A stretch of DNA of 64,000 nt from Heliocybe sulcata (lineage: Eukaryota; Basidiomycota; Agaricomycetes; Gloeophyllales; Gloeophyllaceae): assembly GCA_004369045.1 (NCBI GenBank), contig ML213515.1, forward strand, positions 783,526 through 847,525. The letters are read 5' to 3'. Numbering within the stretch: the stretch's first letter is position 1; each line of letters starts with the position of its first letter. The translations under genes were made by a program, and so were the position numbers. Below are positions 42,130 through 53,170 of this stretch, one piece after another. Under the pieces are notes generated by a model. The model did no database searches and was not told the origin of the DNA. It worked only from the letters and a program-made list of their open reading frames with translations.

Positions 42130-43840
42130 AAAGATTTGACGCTCTTCGCACAGGGGGATAAGAAAGGTCAAAGTCCAGCTGGCGCCTAAGATGAGAATGT
42201 CGACTTTGTCTGCAGGCACAGCGTCTCTGCTCCTCTGTTAGCAAGGCACTCCCTCTATCGTCGTCGTCATCAGGACTCGTACTTATAGCCCAGCGAATGC
42301 CGCGTCTGGGTAAGCGTCTTCGACGGGCATTGGAGATACCATTCGGATCGCGAATTAGTGCCTCCCGCACCCATGGTAGACTCTGACTTGAAGACTAGAA
42401 ACTGGAGGCCTCAGAAGAGAACTAGTACAGAATGAGCAGGACATATGTAGGGCTCGTCGCAAAGCACTGGCCAGGAGGATATGAAGAGCAGCAGATGAGT
42501 CGGGAGGCAGAGTATACCTTCGCGTGGTGGCGTGAAGTGTGTAAACAGTCTTGATTGCCAGAATGTCTCGATACAGTATGTGTACAGTGCAGGTTATTTT
42601 CGCCTAGCTCATATAGGTAGACGCACAATACTATGCAGTCTAGCAGCACCACAGGGTCGTTTGAGGAGCGAAGAACGCCCGTGCTCCCACGGCAAAGCTT
42701 CAGGCTCTCGTTGCATTTAAGCTCGTTCTCGAACCTTTCCTCATGCCCCTGGTAAGTAAGACCACAATGGCAGAACAGTTGCATTGCATTACTCAACCCA
42801 GCGGTACCGGGGAGACTTCGATCGCGGGTACTGCCAGCTGGACTGTCGAGTGAATAATCGTGTAGCACCCGGTCACCACGCAGAACTGAGCTTTTCCGCG
42901 CAGCTTTTCCCAAGAACCGCGACGCTGGCCATTATCAGTTCATGACGGAGCATCGCTATAAGATGGGGACAAAGTCGGCGTGGCACAGAGAGAATATTAA
43001 GAAAATGACATGCTGTAGTCGACGGTAATAGCATTGCCCCGGCCGCTGCTCCATCTCTGAGGTTCTGGAGAGATATAAATGCGCGGAGAGGTATGGAGAC
43101 AGGGCAAACTACTTTTTGCCCGAGAGCTCTCACACCCGCAAGACCGGGCGTCTTAACACTCGGTCCGCCGAAGTTCTGTGCTGGGGGCAGGCCTGTGACA
43201 ATGTGCGACGCTAGTGGGCTTCAGTAAATGACGAGCAGATGGAGGGAAAATGATATGTGCGGACACCGTCGGCGTACCTGGAGTGTATCCCTCGCCAGAA
43301 AACCCTGGTCGACAGTCTTAAACAGACCTGAGGGAACCGGATGTAAAGAGGTGACTCGCCCGACAGCCAGAGTGATGACCGCCTCCTGCCCTCACAACCT
43401 GCATTTACTGAGAGTTGGGGTAAAGAAAACGAACCATAATGGAAGACGAGAGGCGTGTCGAAGAACGAGTTTGGTGGGGCGAGGTCTTTTATATACCTGG
43501 TCAGGATATTAAAGTAAGAAGCACGAAATTCGGCGAGGTAGATAATTGCAATGCAGGGCCGCTGAGGCTTAGAGTGTTGCAAGTCAGTACGCAGGCGGCA
43601 TACCTATGGCCAAAGAAATAGATATTGATTTCTTCCTGTACACCGCAGTCGAGAGCAGGACAGTTGGCGACATTAATTTAGAGTGGCGGCGATTGCCGGA
43701 TGCCATGGCACAAAACTGCGTATGGCAATGCATGCAATCCCTCCTCCTCTTCCTCGGCGAGCTATGGAACACCAGAGGAGTGTCGCCGAGGAACGAATCG
43801 TACGGGCTGGTGTGACCATCCTCACGCACGCTATCCATGC
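42130..43840. other. Intergenic region; upstream flank of epimerase relic, otherwise nothing assigned
   Basis: The part at 42,280-42,380 resembles 53,215-53,330, the flank of the second epimerase relic. The rest shows only unsupported open frames, including a 163-codon minus-strand frame at 42,422-42,913 without recognisable features. One GTGGCAC occurs at 42,980-42,986 with no F-box gene nearby. Confidence 0.4.
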
Positions 43841-44054
43841 ACTAGGTGTTAACTGCTATCGTATACATCCAAAGGGAATACTCAAAAGGAACACTCCGTG
43901 ATTCACCGACCACCTACTCAATCCTACTCGATATCCTCCACCGTTTCCTCTCCGACAATGTCCTTCGTCGACCCCTACAATGTCGCCCTCGGTGGCCGCA
44001 GCCCTTCTCTTCTGGTGCCTCGCATTCTTTCTTGTTTAACTCACCCTTTGCTTG

Positions 44055-45668
44055 TTATAGAGAATCTTCGACACCGTCCTCCTCCTCACTGTCATCCTCG
44101 TCGGTATCTTCAGCTTCTTCTTCTGACTTGTCGTCTTCCTCCAGCCAACCAATCTCCCTCTCTCCAAAGATCTCAACCGTGTCATCCGCCATGTTTCCGC
44201 CGTCCTCTTTTCCGGTTGGACCAGTCCAGTGAATGGTGTAAATTGTCTTCTCCAGATCCGCGACGTCCGTTTCCTTCAAATTCACCAGGTAATCAATAGT
44301 AAGGTTTCTTTCTTCGTTTCCCAGCTGGGAGTGCTGAATGGACCTTAGCAGGAGGTCCACAAAATCGTCCTCATTATGATCGCGGAACGTCTTGCGGAAC
44401 CGCACGTAGCGCAACGCCATCTTGTGTATGTCTGGGCAGGCAAGCACCCAAATTTCCTCCTGCGTAGACCAGATTAGCTTCTTCCTACGAATGAGACGTG
44501 CCGGGAATGGGCCTATGAGGTGTCGCGTGGGCTCGAGGCTAGGATCATTGTACAACCGCATATCCTGGATCTTGAGGGCCCTTATCTGATCCAGCGTTGG
44601 ACCGAGGGCCTCTGCTAAGGCATCGTATAGGAAGGCCTCTTCCTCCTCGATATACTGTTGTATTACCAATTCCAATTTCGGTCCCCTTTCACCGTCTTCC
44701 TCCGCCGTCGACGCGTCTCGTGCGGAAGGCGGCGACAGCACCACAGTTGTGTGAGTGGTGCTGTAGTGGGACAGTGTGCATGCTGTATAGTCATTTTCGA
44801 TAGCAATCGCATTGCTCTTTGGACCGATGGTGTTGATAATGCCTCGGATCTCCTCGAGATCGTCGCTGATGATGTCCAGGTTGATACACGCCTTTCCAGG
44901 ATGTATAAGGTGAGTGAACACCTCGGCAGCGGGCCTGTTCACGAAACGGAGGCTGAGCTTCTCTAGGTGAGGGAGCGTGACATCACGCCTTGTTCCGTCA
45001 TCTACCACGGCCACGCAGATGTTCAGGCGTCTCAGGTTCGATGTTGCGGTCAGCGCAGTCCAGACATCTTCGGCTGTCGCTTTAGTACCGCCTGAGACAC
45101 TCAAATGCTCGATGCTAGCCGACATCATGTGCTGGGCGGCTCGAAGGGGAATCCTGAAGGTTGCGAGGTCCTCCAAGCCAGGGGTAAGGAAAGGAAGGGT
45201 GACGGTGGGAGGTATGGTATATCTGTCGTTGCCAACCTGGTGCCAGAGTTCCGCGCGTAACAAGCTCGGCATCCGCCACATCTCGGGCACCCTCTCCGTA
45301 CAAAGTTTCTCCCAAAGAGCCCCGGGAATATCCATGTGCAAGGAGACAATCCGCTCCGAGTAGAGCTCAAGGACGTCGAAGAACTCGGACGCCCTCTCCT
45401 CATCGACATGCTCGGTCAAGACGAGGCTCACGTCTGGCTCTGCTGCACGCTCCAGGAACAAAGCAGCGAGAGCGGGATTGTCGGTATTGATGAAGTTCCA
45501 CAGATCCCTCTTGCTTATCAAGATTTCTCGCACCTTCCTGGAAACCTGCGTCATCATCAAGAGTACCCTCATCCGATCTTGCTGCCTTCGGATGTTGGTT
45601 GCGCTAACAAATATTTTCTCCACGATCTCCAAGGGCATTGCGTTCATGGAAATGGGAGCGAAAGCCAT
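44055..45668 (-). CDS. F-box protein, family 3 (copy 2)
   Basis: The product is 537 residues from ATG 45,668 (MAFAPISMNAMPLEIVEKIF). The F-box-like segment (8-60) ends SKRDLW. The body parallels 27,409-29,046 closely: LAALFLERAAEPDV, SLHMDIPGALWEKL and the FPARLIRRKKLIW patch. CPDIHKMALRYVRFRKTFRD and the NLTIDYLVNLKETDVADLEK motif follow. The C-terminus is a Glu/Asp-rich tail of about 60 residues with several DEDD-type clusters. It is expected to be an SCF substrate receptor. Its 3' flank (43,846-44,050) also matches that of the 27.4-kb copy, so the whole gene unit was duplicated. Confidence 0.82.
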   Translation of the reverse strand: MAFAPISMNAMPLEIVEKIFVSATNIRRQQDRMRVLLMMTQVSRKVREILISKRDLWNFINTDNPALAALFLERAAEPDVSLVLTEHVDEERASEFFDVLELYSERIVSLHMDIPGALWEKLCTERVPEMWRMPSLLRAELWHQVGNDRYTIPPTVTLPFLTPGLEDLATFRIPLRAAQHMMSASIEHLSVSGGTKATAEDVWTALTATSNLRRLNICVAVVDDGTRRDVTLPHLEKLSLRFVNRPAAEVFTHLIHPGKACINLDIISDDLEEIRGIINTIGPKSNAIAIENDYTACTLSHYSTTHTTVVLSPPSARDASTAEEDGERGPKLELVIQQYIEEEEAFLYDALAEALGPTLDQIRALKIQDMRLYNDPSLEPTRHLIGPFPARLIRRKKLIWSTQEEIWVLACPDIHKMALRYVRFRKTFRDHNEDDFVDLLLRSIQHSQLGNEERNLTIDYLVNLKETDVADLEKTIYTIHWTGPTGKEDGGNMADDTVEIFGEREIGWLEEDDKSEEEAEDTDEDDSEEEDGVEDSL

Positions 45669-45733
45669 TTTCTGTAGGGAATCAGAGATATGTCAGACTA
45701 GTGCAGGAACGATGATAAGGTAGGTGAAGTAGC

Positions 45734-45757
45734 CGTGGCACGAGTGGGCGTGCCACG
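45734..45757. promoter_or_regulatory. Inverted pair of GTGGCAC elements upstream of family 3 copy 2
   Basis: CGTGGCACG at 45,734-45,742 and its complement CGTGCCACG at 45,749-45,757 form a perfect 9-bp inverted repeat with a 6-bp spacer. It lies 66-89 bp upstream of the ATG. A GCACTAG acceptor occurs between it and the start. The donor side (AAAGAG|GTCAGA) is weak compared with the equivalent AAAGAG|GTAAGC at 29,161. Confidence 0.55.
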
Positions 45758-45929
45758 GCGAGAGAATTGATTGCTTATCTCTGACCTCTTTGTCCGACGT
45801 GGTTGTACGACTTTCACAGATAGCTGAAGAGAGTTGAGACAGGGTCTTGGAGTGCGAAAGTGGTTCGAGCTGTCTGGTGGTGAAACCGACCCGAATTCTG
45901 AATACCTGCCTGTACGAAGGCAAAGACAA

Positions 45930-47790
45930 TAGACATACGATTTACGCTTCAGAGAAAGATCAGAAGTGTTGATGGCGCCTGTAGAAGTCTTTTCGTAGTC
46001 GATATATGGCGAGGAGAAAGGTAGAGCGTCTACGGTGAAGATTTTTCGTTGCAGCGAGGCAAAGAGGCACTCGCGGCTGTAACGAATCGCGGACATGTTT
46101 GCTCTTCGCAGGTGTGGCCAGACGTTCCCACGCCCTTCCTTTCAATCCTTCCTCCATGTTCTGTGGGGCGAACAATGGTCTGAACACATAATCTGAGCCA
46201 TTATCGGTAACCGTGATCATATATATGTCTGTCAGCAATACTATATGCATGAGCGTATTGTTATGAATCAGTAAATCGCAGATCGAACGCTCTCCACGCG
46301 TTATTTCGCTGGTGACAGCTGCATGTGCTGCTTTGTAAAGCGTAAAGGAGCACATGAGTGGGCAATAGGTTCCGACCCTCGAGCCCACAGTCATTATTCG
46401 TGACTAAAAGTTCAGTGATGTCTCTGTATGTCGTTTTCGGGTCGATGTCAGTATCGTATATTCCTACTTAGCGTTTACCGGGCGCGGGCCTTCCACGCGG
46501 CCTTGAAAACGGGATTTATCGATATAACTGCTCATACCCAGAACTTTTAGAACAGGTGGCCACGGACTCAATGCTCTGGAGAACAGTTTAAATATTCTCC
46601 ATTATGCCTGACGCCCTGACGCTTTCCTCACTTTCAGCCTAACATAGAAGGCCGCTCCTTCAGTCGCTCGTACCATGCGTGGACGTGGGACCATTCTTAG
46701 CAAGATTATATGTGCCTGGTGCAAACATCAAGCGTACGGCGTTGTCATGCCCAGGAGGAATGCCTGAGTAGGAATTGCAACACCCATTGAGGGATATTTA
46801 AAACGAGCTTACAAGGTCGGCGAGCACGAACTTCCCTCCAACAAGCCATTCTTGCTTGCTCAGCACAGATTCCATGATGCTGACAACTCGCTTGACTTCA
46901 TCCAGATAGCGCTTCACAGCAATGGGAACCCAAAACAGCGCGTGTTATCCAGATTGTTCTGCAGCGATGTTGCGTAGGATGTCTTACCGGACGGGGTGGT
47001 TGAAGAGAAAGTGCGTTGCCTAGTCGGATGTCATTATCTCTTGTTCATATTCCATAACGATGAGAGAGCGTACTTGACTGTAATAGGGACCTTGTCCCGA
47101 CGCTCGGAAGAACAGCTACTGCAGTTCGCGATACTTCATCCACATCAGGGATTAAAAACCAAGGAGAAAGCGACAAGCATATCTTGTCGTTCGGATCACT
47201 CAATCGCAACCTTCCATCTGTTGGGGGCAAACTAAAGATATGTTAGACCAAGATTCGAAACAGAGAATCAATACTTTTGACACCTGCCTTGTGTATGTAG
47301 AGGGTGAATTGCTTTCCGTGAGACATGGCGGGCGATGGTGACGCAGTGCCATCTGATAATATGGAGCAAGCAGCGAGCAGACTTCAGAGAGTATCATATT
47401 CGCGGGCTCCGAGTCAGTCGACCCTCCTGGCGCGCCATAGCTAGCATGGTGACGAAACTTTATCTGATTCAGCGGTTCTGATTAAATCTAAGCATATAGA
47501 TTGCTGTAAATCCCATAGACCCATACATAGCGGGAAGTATATCTTGTGCTGATATGACCGGCCATTGTGGCGAAGCGCCGACTGCACGGCTAATAGGGAC
47601 AAATATAGGGCACGTGCTCAGCAGTTGCTGTTCGAGCGTCCGACCGCACGAGCCTTTTCATCTGTACCACATCGTCCCCATTGTCGTGTTGCGTACCGGC
47701 ACGCTCTCTGCAGCTTCCTTGTCCTTGAGAAGGGAACTGGCGTCTTCGAGTACTGCTCTACCACTTATTTTGCCTCTCAAATTCCTGAGT
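45930..47790. other. Intergenic region, nothing assigned
   Basis: About 1.9 kb without a supported gene. No tRNA, repeat or relic of the local gene families was recognised. The short open frames overlap on both strands and lack introns or motifs. Confidence 0.4.
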
Positions 47791-47853
47791 TTACCGTGCC
47801 ACCGGCCTTTGTACCGCGTCGACGCCGACAATTTGGCCGAAGTCAACAGCAAA

Positions 47854-48122
47854 AGCTCCAAATCAGTTCATCAATTTTGACGTAGTCCAATCTCACCAAG
47901 CCACTTCTGCTCTTCTCCATTCTTGCTCCTAAATCGTGAGTGTTCCTTGGCCGTCTGCTGTGCGTCGCACTGAGGGCAAGACATCGATAAAGCGAAAGCT
48001 CCAGATCAATTCTCAGTTTCCGCATATCACAAAACATCCAAGACACTTCTCCTTCTGATTTGGAACCGTGAGTGCTTCTTCAACACGACTGCTGTGCGTG
48101 CCACTGATGGCAAGACATCCAG
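47854..48122 (+). repeat. Tandemly duplicated leader of family 5 gene
   Basis: Two imperfect copies (about 47,854-47,987 and 47,998-48,122) each begin AGCTCCA(A/G)ATCA. Each has a CGTGAGTG donor-like site, then CTGCTGTGCGT and GGCAAGACATC. Only the copy next to the ATG has the intact CGTGCCAC element (48,097-48,104); the distal copy reads CGTCGCAC. Confidence 0.7.
48068..48122 (+). promoter_or_regulatory. Predicted 55-bp leader intron with CGTGCCAC element
   Basis: The GTGAGTG donor and CATCCAG acceptor place the intron end directly against the ATG at 48,123. The element is at 48,097-48,104, overlapping a branch-like CTGAT. Confidence 0.5.
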
Positions 48123-49880
48123 ATGTATCCAGCATACCAAAAGCCAGCATACACAGCAGGTAATATCCCACAAGACGTTATGGCTCGTGTCGCGACGTTC
48201 TTTCAGGCGGGACAAGTAATAGAAGAAGGGGAGGCTGCGCCACGGAGCGCATGGTTATCCAGTGCATCTGTTTGCCGAAGCTGGGCAGACGGATTTCTTG
48301 CTTCTAGTGCCACTTGGGCTTGGATCGTCATCGGAAGTGTCGCATCTTTGGCTGAATCCATCAGCCGGTCAAGAAAGGAGCTCCTGACCGTGAAAGGAGA
48401 CCTGAGTAAGGGCGAGGAAGACGATAATGTCACCAAGATCAGCATGGTCATGGCTCAGGCAGACCGGCTTTATTCCCTCTGCATATCATCCTCATCGACA
48501 GTGCTGCAGCGGTCTCACCATCCCAACACCCAAGCCGGCATCCTTACTCCTTGCTTGAAGGTACTGGACATGACCATGCAGGGGCCAGACAGGACGGATT
48601 TCTTTCGGTGGTTCACTGGGTCACAACTACGAGCACTACGGATCAACGGCTTCCACTTCTCCGACTTCTCCTCCCTGCTCAACGCATCCCTCATGACTCT
48701 GACGGAGCTCTCGCTCATCAACATCGACTGGAAACCTGACCTCAATGAGATGATGGATCTCTTGGACCAAATGCCGCAGCTCGAGAAGCTGAACTTGGAC
48801 GTCGCAGTGAACTGGGTACAGATTGGAAACAATGGAGTCAACCTTCCATTCTTGCGAGAACTTACTCTACATCATCTGGGTGTGGCGGAAGCGAATCTCA
48901 TCCAGCTCCTGGATACGCCTATCCTAGAGCGCATCAGTTTCGGGATTGTACCGAATTTTGCTATGGACTATATCATGACTGCCATCCACAGCAAGATCAT
49001 ACAGGTCTCTACGAAGACGGCATTCCAAGCCGGTGGACTGCGCAGCGAAAAGCCCGGAGGGCGACTACAATACATGCTTGCAGAGGATGTCGCCAGCTTG
49101 ACCTGCGTGGAGCAGCGGCCCGGCCTTACTCTGGTATTCGACGGGTGGGATATTGCGGGCGAAGAGGTGGTGGCCCACATCATCTCATTCTATGTTGGGG
49201 AATGTGGAAGTGAAGTTCGCCATCTTACTGTTGACAACGTGAGCCTCCACGCAAACAGTGCACTGCAAGTGTGGTGGGATATCCTCCTCCGCATGCCCAC
49301 CGTGGAGACGCTCGAGATCAGCGGCCAGCACACTTCCGTGTTCGCTGCCGGATTGTGTGTTCCTGCACATACTGGAGCACCCTTCGACCCGCTGTTCCCA
49401 ACTCTGAAGAGTGTCGAGTTCGTCAGCGCTTGGTTCCGGCCCTACACAGATGTCGCAGCCCGTGACATCGACTACCATCTCATAACAAGGCTGGTTAAGC
49501 CTTATCAGTTTTGCGAGAACTCGCAGAAAACGACAAGCCTTACTATTGCGGAGAGTATCAATTTCGGCGAGTACGAGGTTCGGCTACTTCGTGACATTTT
49601 CACAGTCGACGGCGTCAACTGGGATGGGAAGCAGGACTTGCGCAATCCTGACTACCGGCTGGAGGATGCCACTGTGAAAGACGGGGATGAGGAAGAGCAC
49701 GATAGGTCCGTCGAGATAGACGAAGGAGATCTGGGAGGTGCAGGGGATGAGGCGGATGCTCCTGTCCATCGCAATGGCGACGAAAATTTCTCCGACGCGT
49801 CACAGAGTGGTATCGAAGACGATTCGAGGTATGAGACTGATAATGAGGAGGATTGTGGGGGTCCAATGTTGGGTAGGTGA
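48123..49880 (+). CDS. F-box protein, family 5
   Basis: A single coding exon of 585 residues starts at ATG 48,123. The F-box-like segment is at residues 14-70 (IPQDVMARVATFFQ, SASVCRSWADGFLASSATW). The leucine-rich body contains GSQLRALRINGF and LTELSLINIDW. AAGLCVPAHTGAPFDPLFP with LKSVEFVSAWFRP is the family GL...FP block. LTIAESINFGEYEVRLLRD then VNWD is the C-terminal motif. The last 70 residues are strongly acidic (EEEHD, DNEED). It is expected to be an SCF substrate receptor with unknown target. Only its overall layout links it to the other families. A tail-only duplicate lies immediately downstream. Confidence 0.82.
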   Translation: MYPAYQKPAYTAGNIPQDVMARVATFFQAGQVIEEGEAAPRSAWLSSASVCRSWADGFLASSATWAWIVIGSVASLAESISRSRKELLTVKGDLSKGEEDDNVTKISMVMAQADRLYSLCISSSSTVLQRSHHPNTQAGILTPCLKVLDMTMQGPDRTDFFRWFTGSQLRALRINGFHFSDFSSLLNASLMTLTELSLINIDWKPDLNEMMDLLDQMPQLEKLNLDVAVNWVQIGNNGVNLPFLRELTLHHLGVAEANLIQLLDTPILERISFGIVPNFAMDYIMTAIHSKIIQVSTKTAFQAGGLRSEKPGGRLQYMLAEDVASLTCVEQRPGLTLVFDGWDIAGEEVVAHIISFYVGECGSEVRHLTVDNVSLHANSALQVWWDILLRMPTVETLEISGQHTSVFAAGLCVPAHTGAPFDPLFPTLKSVEFVSAWFRPYTDVAARDIDYHLITRLVKPYQFCENSQKTTSLTIAESINFGEYEVRLLRDIFTVDGVNWDGKQDLRNPDYRLEDATVKDGDEEEHDRSVEIDEGDLGGAGDEADAPVHRNGDENFSDASQSGIEDDSRYETDNEEDCGGPMLGR

Positions 49881-50009
49881 TTATAGGGCTTGAGCACACT
49901 GTACGTATCGTCCAGTCCGATAGAAATCGTTCGTATTGTTCATTTCATGAGATAGATGAGAAGGAAAAACGTCTGGGATGAATACAATACACCTTTATGA
50001 TGGGGGAGA

Positions 50010-50353
50010 CCTCCATGCACGCCATGGAGATACTCGAGGCCCACGGCCAGCACGCTTCCCTGTTTGCCGCCAAATTGTGTGTTCCTGCACATACTTGCAC
50101 GGTTGACGATGTCCATTAAGATGGGAAGCGTGACCTGCATGATCCTGATTCCCCGTTGGATGTTGTCCCTGTGAAAGGCAAGGGTGAGGATGAGGATAAT
50201 ACGGCTGTCGAGAGCGGCGAAGGAGATCTCGAAGACGTAGGAGATGATGTGGATACCACGGTCAGTCCTGATGGTGGCGAGAGTGTGTCCGATGAGGTGG
50301 AGAGAAGCCTGGATGACAATTATGGGTATGAGGCCGACAATGAGGAGGAGTGA
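50010..50353 (+). pseudogene. Family 5 tail fragment with internal deletion
   Basis: The piece starts at HGQHASLFAAKLCVPAHT, equivalent to GQHTSVFAAGLCVPAHT of the upstream gene. It then jumps across about 75 missing residues to TVDDVH, meets TAA, and continues DGKRDLHDPDSPLD and an acidic tail to TGA at 50,351-50,353. The 3' flank of the intact gene (49,890-50,000) is also repeated at 50,470-50,590. So a tandem duplication of the gene end was later trimmed. Confidence 0.72.
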
Positions 50354-50599
50354 TGAAGTCCGACGATGGGTATATAGCGAATAGTGGACGAAGATGTGAC
50401 GCGTATTGATACGGTGCCCTCGATACCCTCTCACAGGAAAGTGGAAACCCAAGGCGGCGTATGTACTTGTAGGCCTTGAGCATCCCGTACCACTGTAGTC
50501 CAAACAAATCATTTATGTCGCTGTTATCATGGAATAGATGAGACACGACGGAAGTCTAGGACGGATACCGTGCACCTTTATGATGTGTAAGAGGTCATC

Positions 50600-51120
50600 C
50601 AGATTCAGACGAATGGCCGGGTCCTTGCAGTCCGAGCACTCTAAATTGCGACAATGTCGATACCAGAGTCGCAAAGGGGTCGCAAGAGCATCAGGCCACT
50701 TATGCCGAACCCGTCGAAGTCAAATCAGCCCGACGAGGCTCAGCATAACCAGCCCATTGTTCTCGCCTTTCTGATATTCACGGTCACTCGGTACACGCTG
50801 CGTGGTTAGCTAATAGTGAGTATGGAGTATCTGTATGACGGTGACGGAGAAAGATACTCACTTGGTGCCACGTAATGGTGTACGGCAGGGGTTTTCGCGA
50901 AGTTGAGCACGAAATAGACGGTGCTGAGGAGATACTACACTATCAGATAGAGGTCTCCAAGTCGTGTATGAGTACCACAGCAAATTTCCGTTGAAATATC
51001 TTGGCGACTGGATACTTGAGAAAGAGACAAGTGCGAGGCCTCGTCTATGACGGACTTCTCGACAGCATGAAATGGACACTACAAAGCTTTGAATTGTGAC
51101 TGAAGGGCTCGAAGATCGAT
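50600..51120. other. Intergenic region, nothing assigned
   Basis: No supported gene or repeat between the duplicated family 5 flank and the small ORF at 51,121. Confidence 0.4.
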
Positions 51121-51420
51121 GTGACGTACGGACAATTGTTGCAGCGCATGCAAAGCATATTCCTGGGGAAACCCCAGGAGGCCAACTACTGCGCCGTCGA
51201 GCAGGAGCCCTGCGGTGCATCCACTACGCCGAGGTATGGGTGGAGGAATTCGATGAAGGAACTGACTGAGGATGCAAGGAGAGACTATGTGAGAAGGTGC
51301 CCCATCGATGGGATCGATGACCTCAAAACACCGTTCGACCACGCGAGTGTGGCCATGCGACAATGTCACGGCAAACTCCGACTTGTGGCCATTGTCGATA
51401 GTATCCAAGAAGTAATCTGA
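51121..51420 (+). CDS. Small ORF, hypothetical
   Basis: A 99-residue open frame reads GTG-first as MTYGQLLQRMQSIFLGKPQE; the first ATG codon is ten residues in. It is mixed charged and hydrophobic, with no signal peptide, membrane segment or known motif. It overlaps no stronger frame and follows a family 5 relic, lying antisense to the trend of the neighbouring relics. I do not recognise it. It may be a fragment of a lost gene. Confidence 0.2.
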   Translation: MTYGQLLQRMQSIFLGKPQEANYCAVEQEPCGASTTPRYGWRNSMKELTEDARRDYVRRCPIDGIDDLKTPFDHASVAMRQCHGKLRLVAIVDSIQEVI

Positions 51421-51479
51421 GTATGCTGTTGTGGAATGGGCACTGCGCAAGTTGTCCTTGTGCAACGTGAGCCAAATAA

Positions 51480-52261
51480 CCATGGAAGAATCATGAGAAC
51501 CGACAAACAGCTGAAGGTGGATGCTGTTGTCTGAATGCGTGGCTGACTCTTCCGTAGAAGCCAGGTGTAGGTCGGGTATAGACGGACAGAAGTGCGCTGT
51601 TCGGAGAGGAGTGTTCCTCGCTTAAGCGGCAGCACAACCTGCTGTATCTCTCGAAGGCTAGCGACATTCTTGCTCTGCTTGTTGCCGGCGCAGTGAGAAA
51701 TGTCGGAGTGCCTGGGCCTTTATTTTGGTGAGATTGGACCAGACGCGTTATCGACTCACACGTAGACAGTTTGGGATAGAAGTGCCAACGCCAGATGTTA
51801 TAACATTTGCTTCTGATTGGCAGGCGACGCAGCTTCTGCATTGGCGGACATTTGCAAGGACCCTGGCCCCGTCGAGCAGCTGCTCGAGGCCGACAAGCAC
51901 GAGCTCCTCCATAGTATCACGCGAAACGGCTCGGAGTGAAGTTAAGCTGCTGTAGACATGCCCAGCCGGTATAGGTGCGTCATCCTCTTCCTGATAGATG
52001 CGAAGTCTTCCAGACACGTTCCCGAGATCACGTCGAGCGCCAAATCCTCAATGACATCGTCCAGAACAAGTCTGACCTCACATCATTTGAAGCCGCATAG
52101 TGTAAGATTCGTTCATACTGATAATCAAAGGAAGTGTGGACGGTAGGAGGCCCGGGCATCCTCATGAGGGTTAAGCTCTTCAGCCGTGGAGTCGGGGCAT
52201 TCCGGGCATCGAGCACGGCCTTCGATGTGCATAGATCGATGGACTGGATTCCTTCGGTCAA
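51480..52261 (-). pseudogene. F-box family 1 relic lacking N-terminus
   Basis: On the minus strand GIQSIDLCTSKAVLDARNAP and PTPRLKSLTLMRMPGPPT match the 37.7-kb gene. MEELVLVGLEQLLDGARVL and RTAHFCPSIPDLHLAS pieces follow after frame changes. The F-box segment and the C-terminal third are missing. The N-terminal side abuts the epimerase-like relic at 52,286, so the break joins two unrelated pseudogenes. Confidence 0.7.
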
Positions 52262-52285
52262 TTGCTATGTCCACATGCAAGTCAG

Positions 52286-53170
52286 TTACGTCCCATTGTT
52301 GAACGGTATCCGATCTAGAAATGACACACTGACCTTCAACCTTGCTTTGGTAAATGACAATGCCAAAGGCTTCCAGGACTTAGGCCAATCTTCCTCGTAC
52401 CTGAAGACAGCGTCCGTAATCTCTCCTGGCACATCAGTTCCCTTACACAGCTGTCCTGCGCTCCAATTTTCTAGCTCACCGGTGGGGAGACAGCGCGAGA
52501 CTACGAACTTGTGAAGTTGTGAGTGGATGGCAAGAGCATCGCCGGCCACATCGATACCACCTGTGGCATCGAGTTTGCGTCAAAACAAGCGGTCGAAAAT
52601 TGCTAGGCGCTCGTACCTTGATCTTCAAGGCTTCTTTCATGTAAACCACGCATACGATGCGGCTCCCTACGTACTTGCTGCCTCTCCAGATGCTACATAA
52701 GTCGAGGAGAGGTTTGAAGACCAACTCTATGCGCTCGTTTCCACGTTTGCGCGGGTGTCAGAGGAGTCGATCTCCTATCATACGAGTTCATGCCGCTTGT
52801 GTGAGCCTCGCTAAAGCCTGTATCCCGTGCTATCAGCCAGTTCCTTCATGATGATAGTGAGAAGTGTTCGGACGAAGACCAATAAGCACTTACCTCACAT
52901 ATTCCGTTCACTCCAACTGCAACAGACGATCCATCATACCCTTATGCGTCTCGTGGAACGCCAGACTAGACTCTCCAGCCCGTCGCTCACTGACATAGGC
53001 ATCACTGCGGTAGCGGTGTGGTCTGCGTCGCCAGACTCTCCGGGTTTAATGGCGCCCAAAACGACCATGCCCACAGGTCGCTCCTTGCATGCACGAATGA
53101 GACAGGTGGATGTCGATCCAGCGCATAGGAAGGAGTGCCGATTTTATCTGAAGTCATAGGGCCTTTCCAA
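52286..53170 (-). pseudogene. Second decayed epimerase-like gene
   Basis: On the minus strand a FHETHKGMMDRLLQLE-like piece is followed by a stop. LLDLCSIWRGSKYVGS and MKEALKIKVR correspond to VLNVCGLWGGSRHV and TKEALKAKVR of the 41.2-42.1 kb relic. IDVAGDALAIHSQLHKFV matches its AELARAILAVHCQFD stretch. The relic and its upstream flank (to about 53,330) align with 41,400-42,400 in the same orientation. Confidence 0.6.

Noticed and set aside
42422-42913. 163-codon minus-strand open frame
   Set aside because: No motif, no relative in the window and no supporting intron or leader; mixed composition with many Cys and Ser is consistent with a chance frame.
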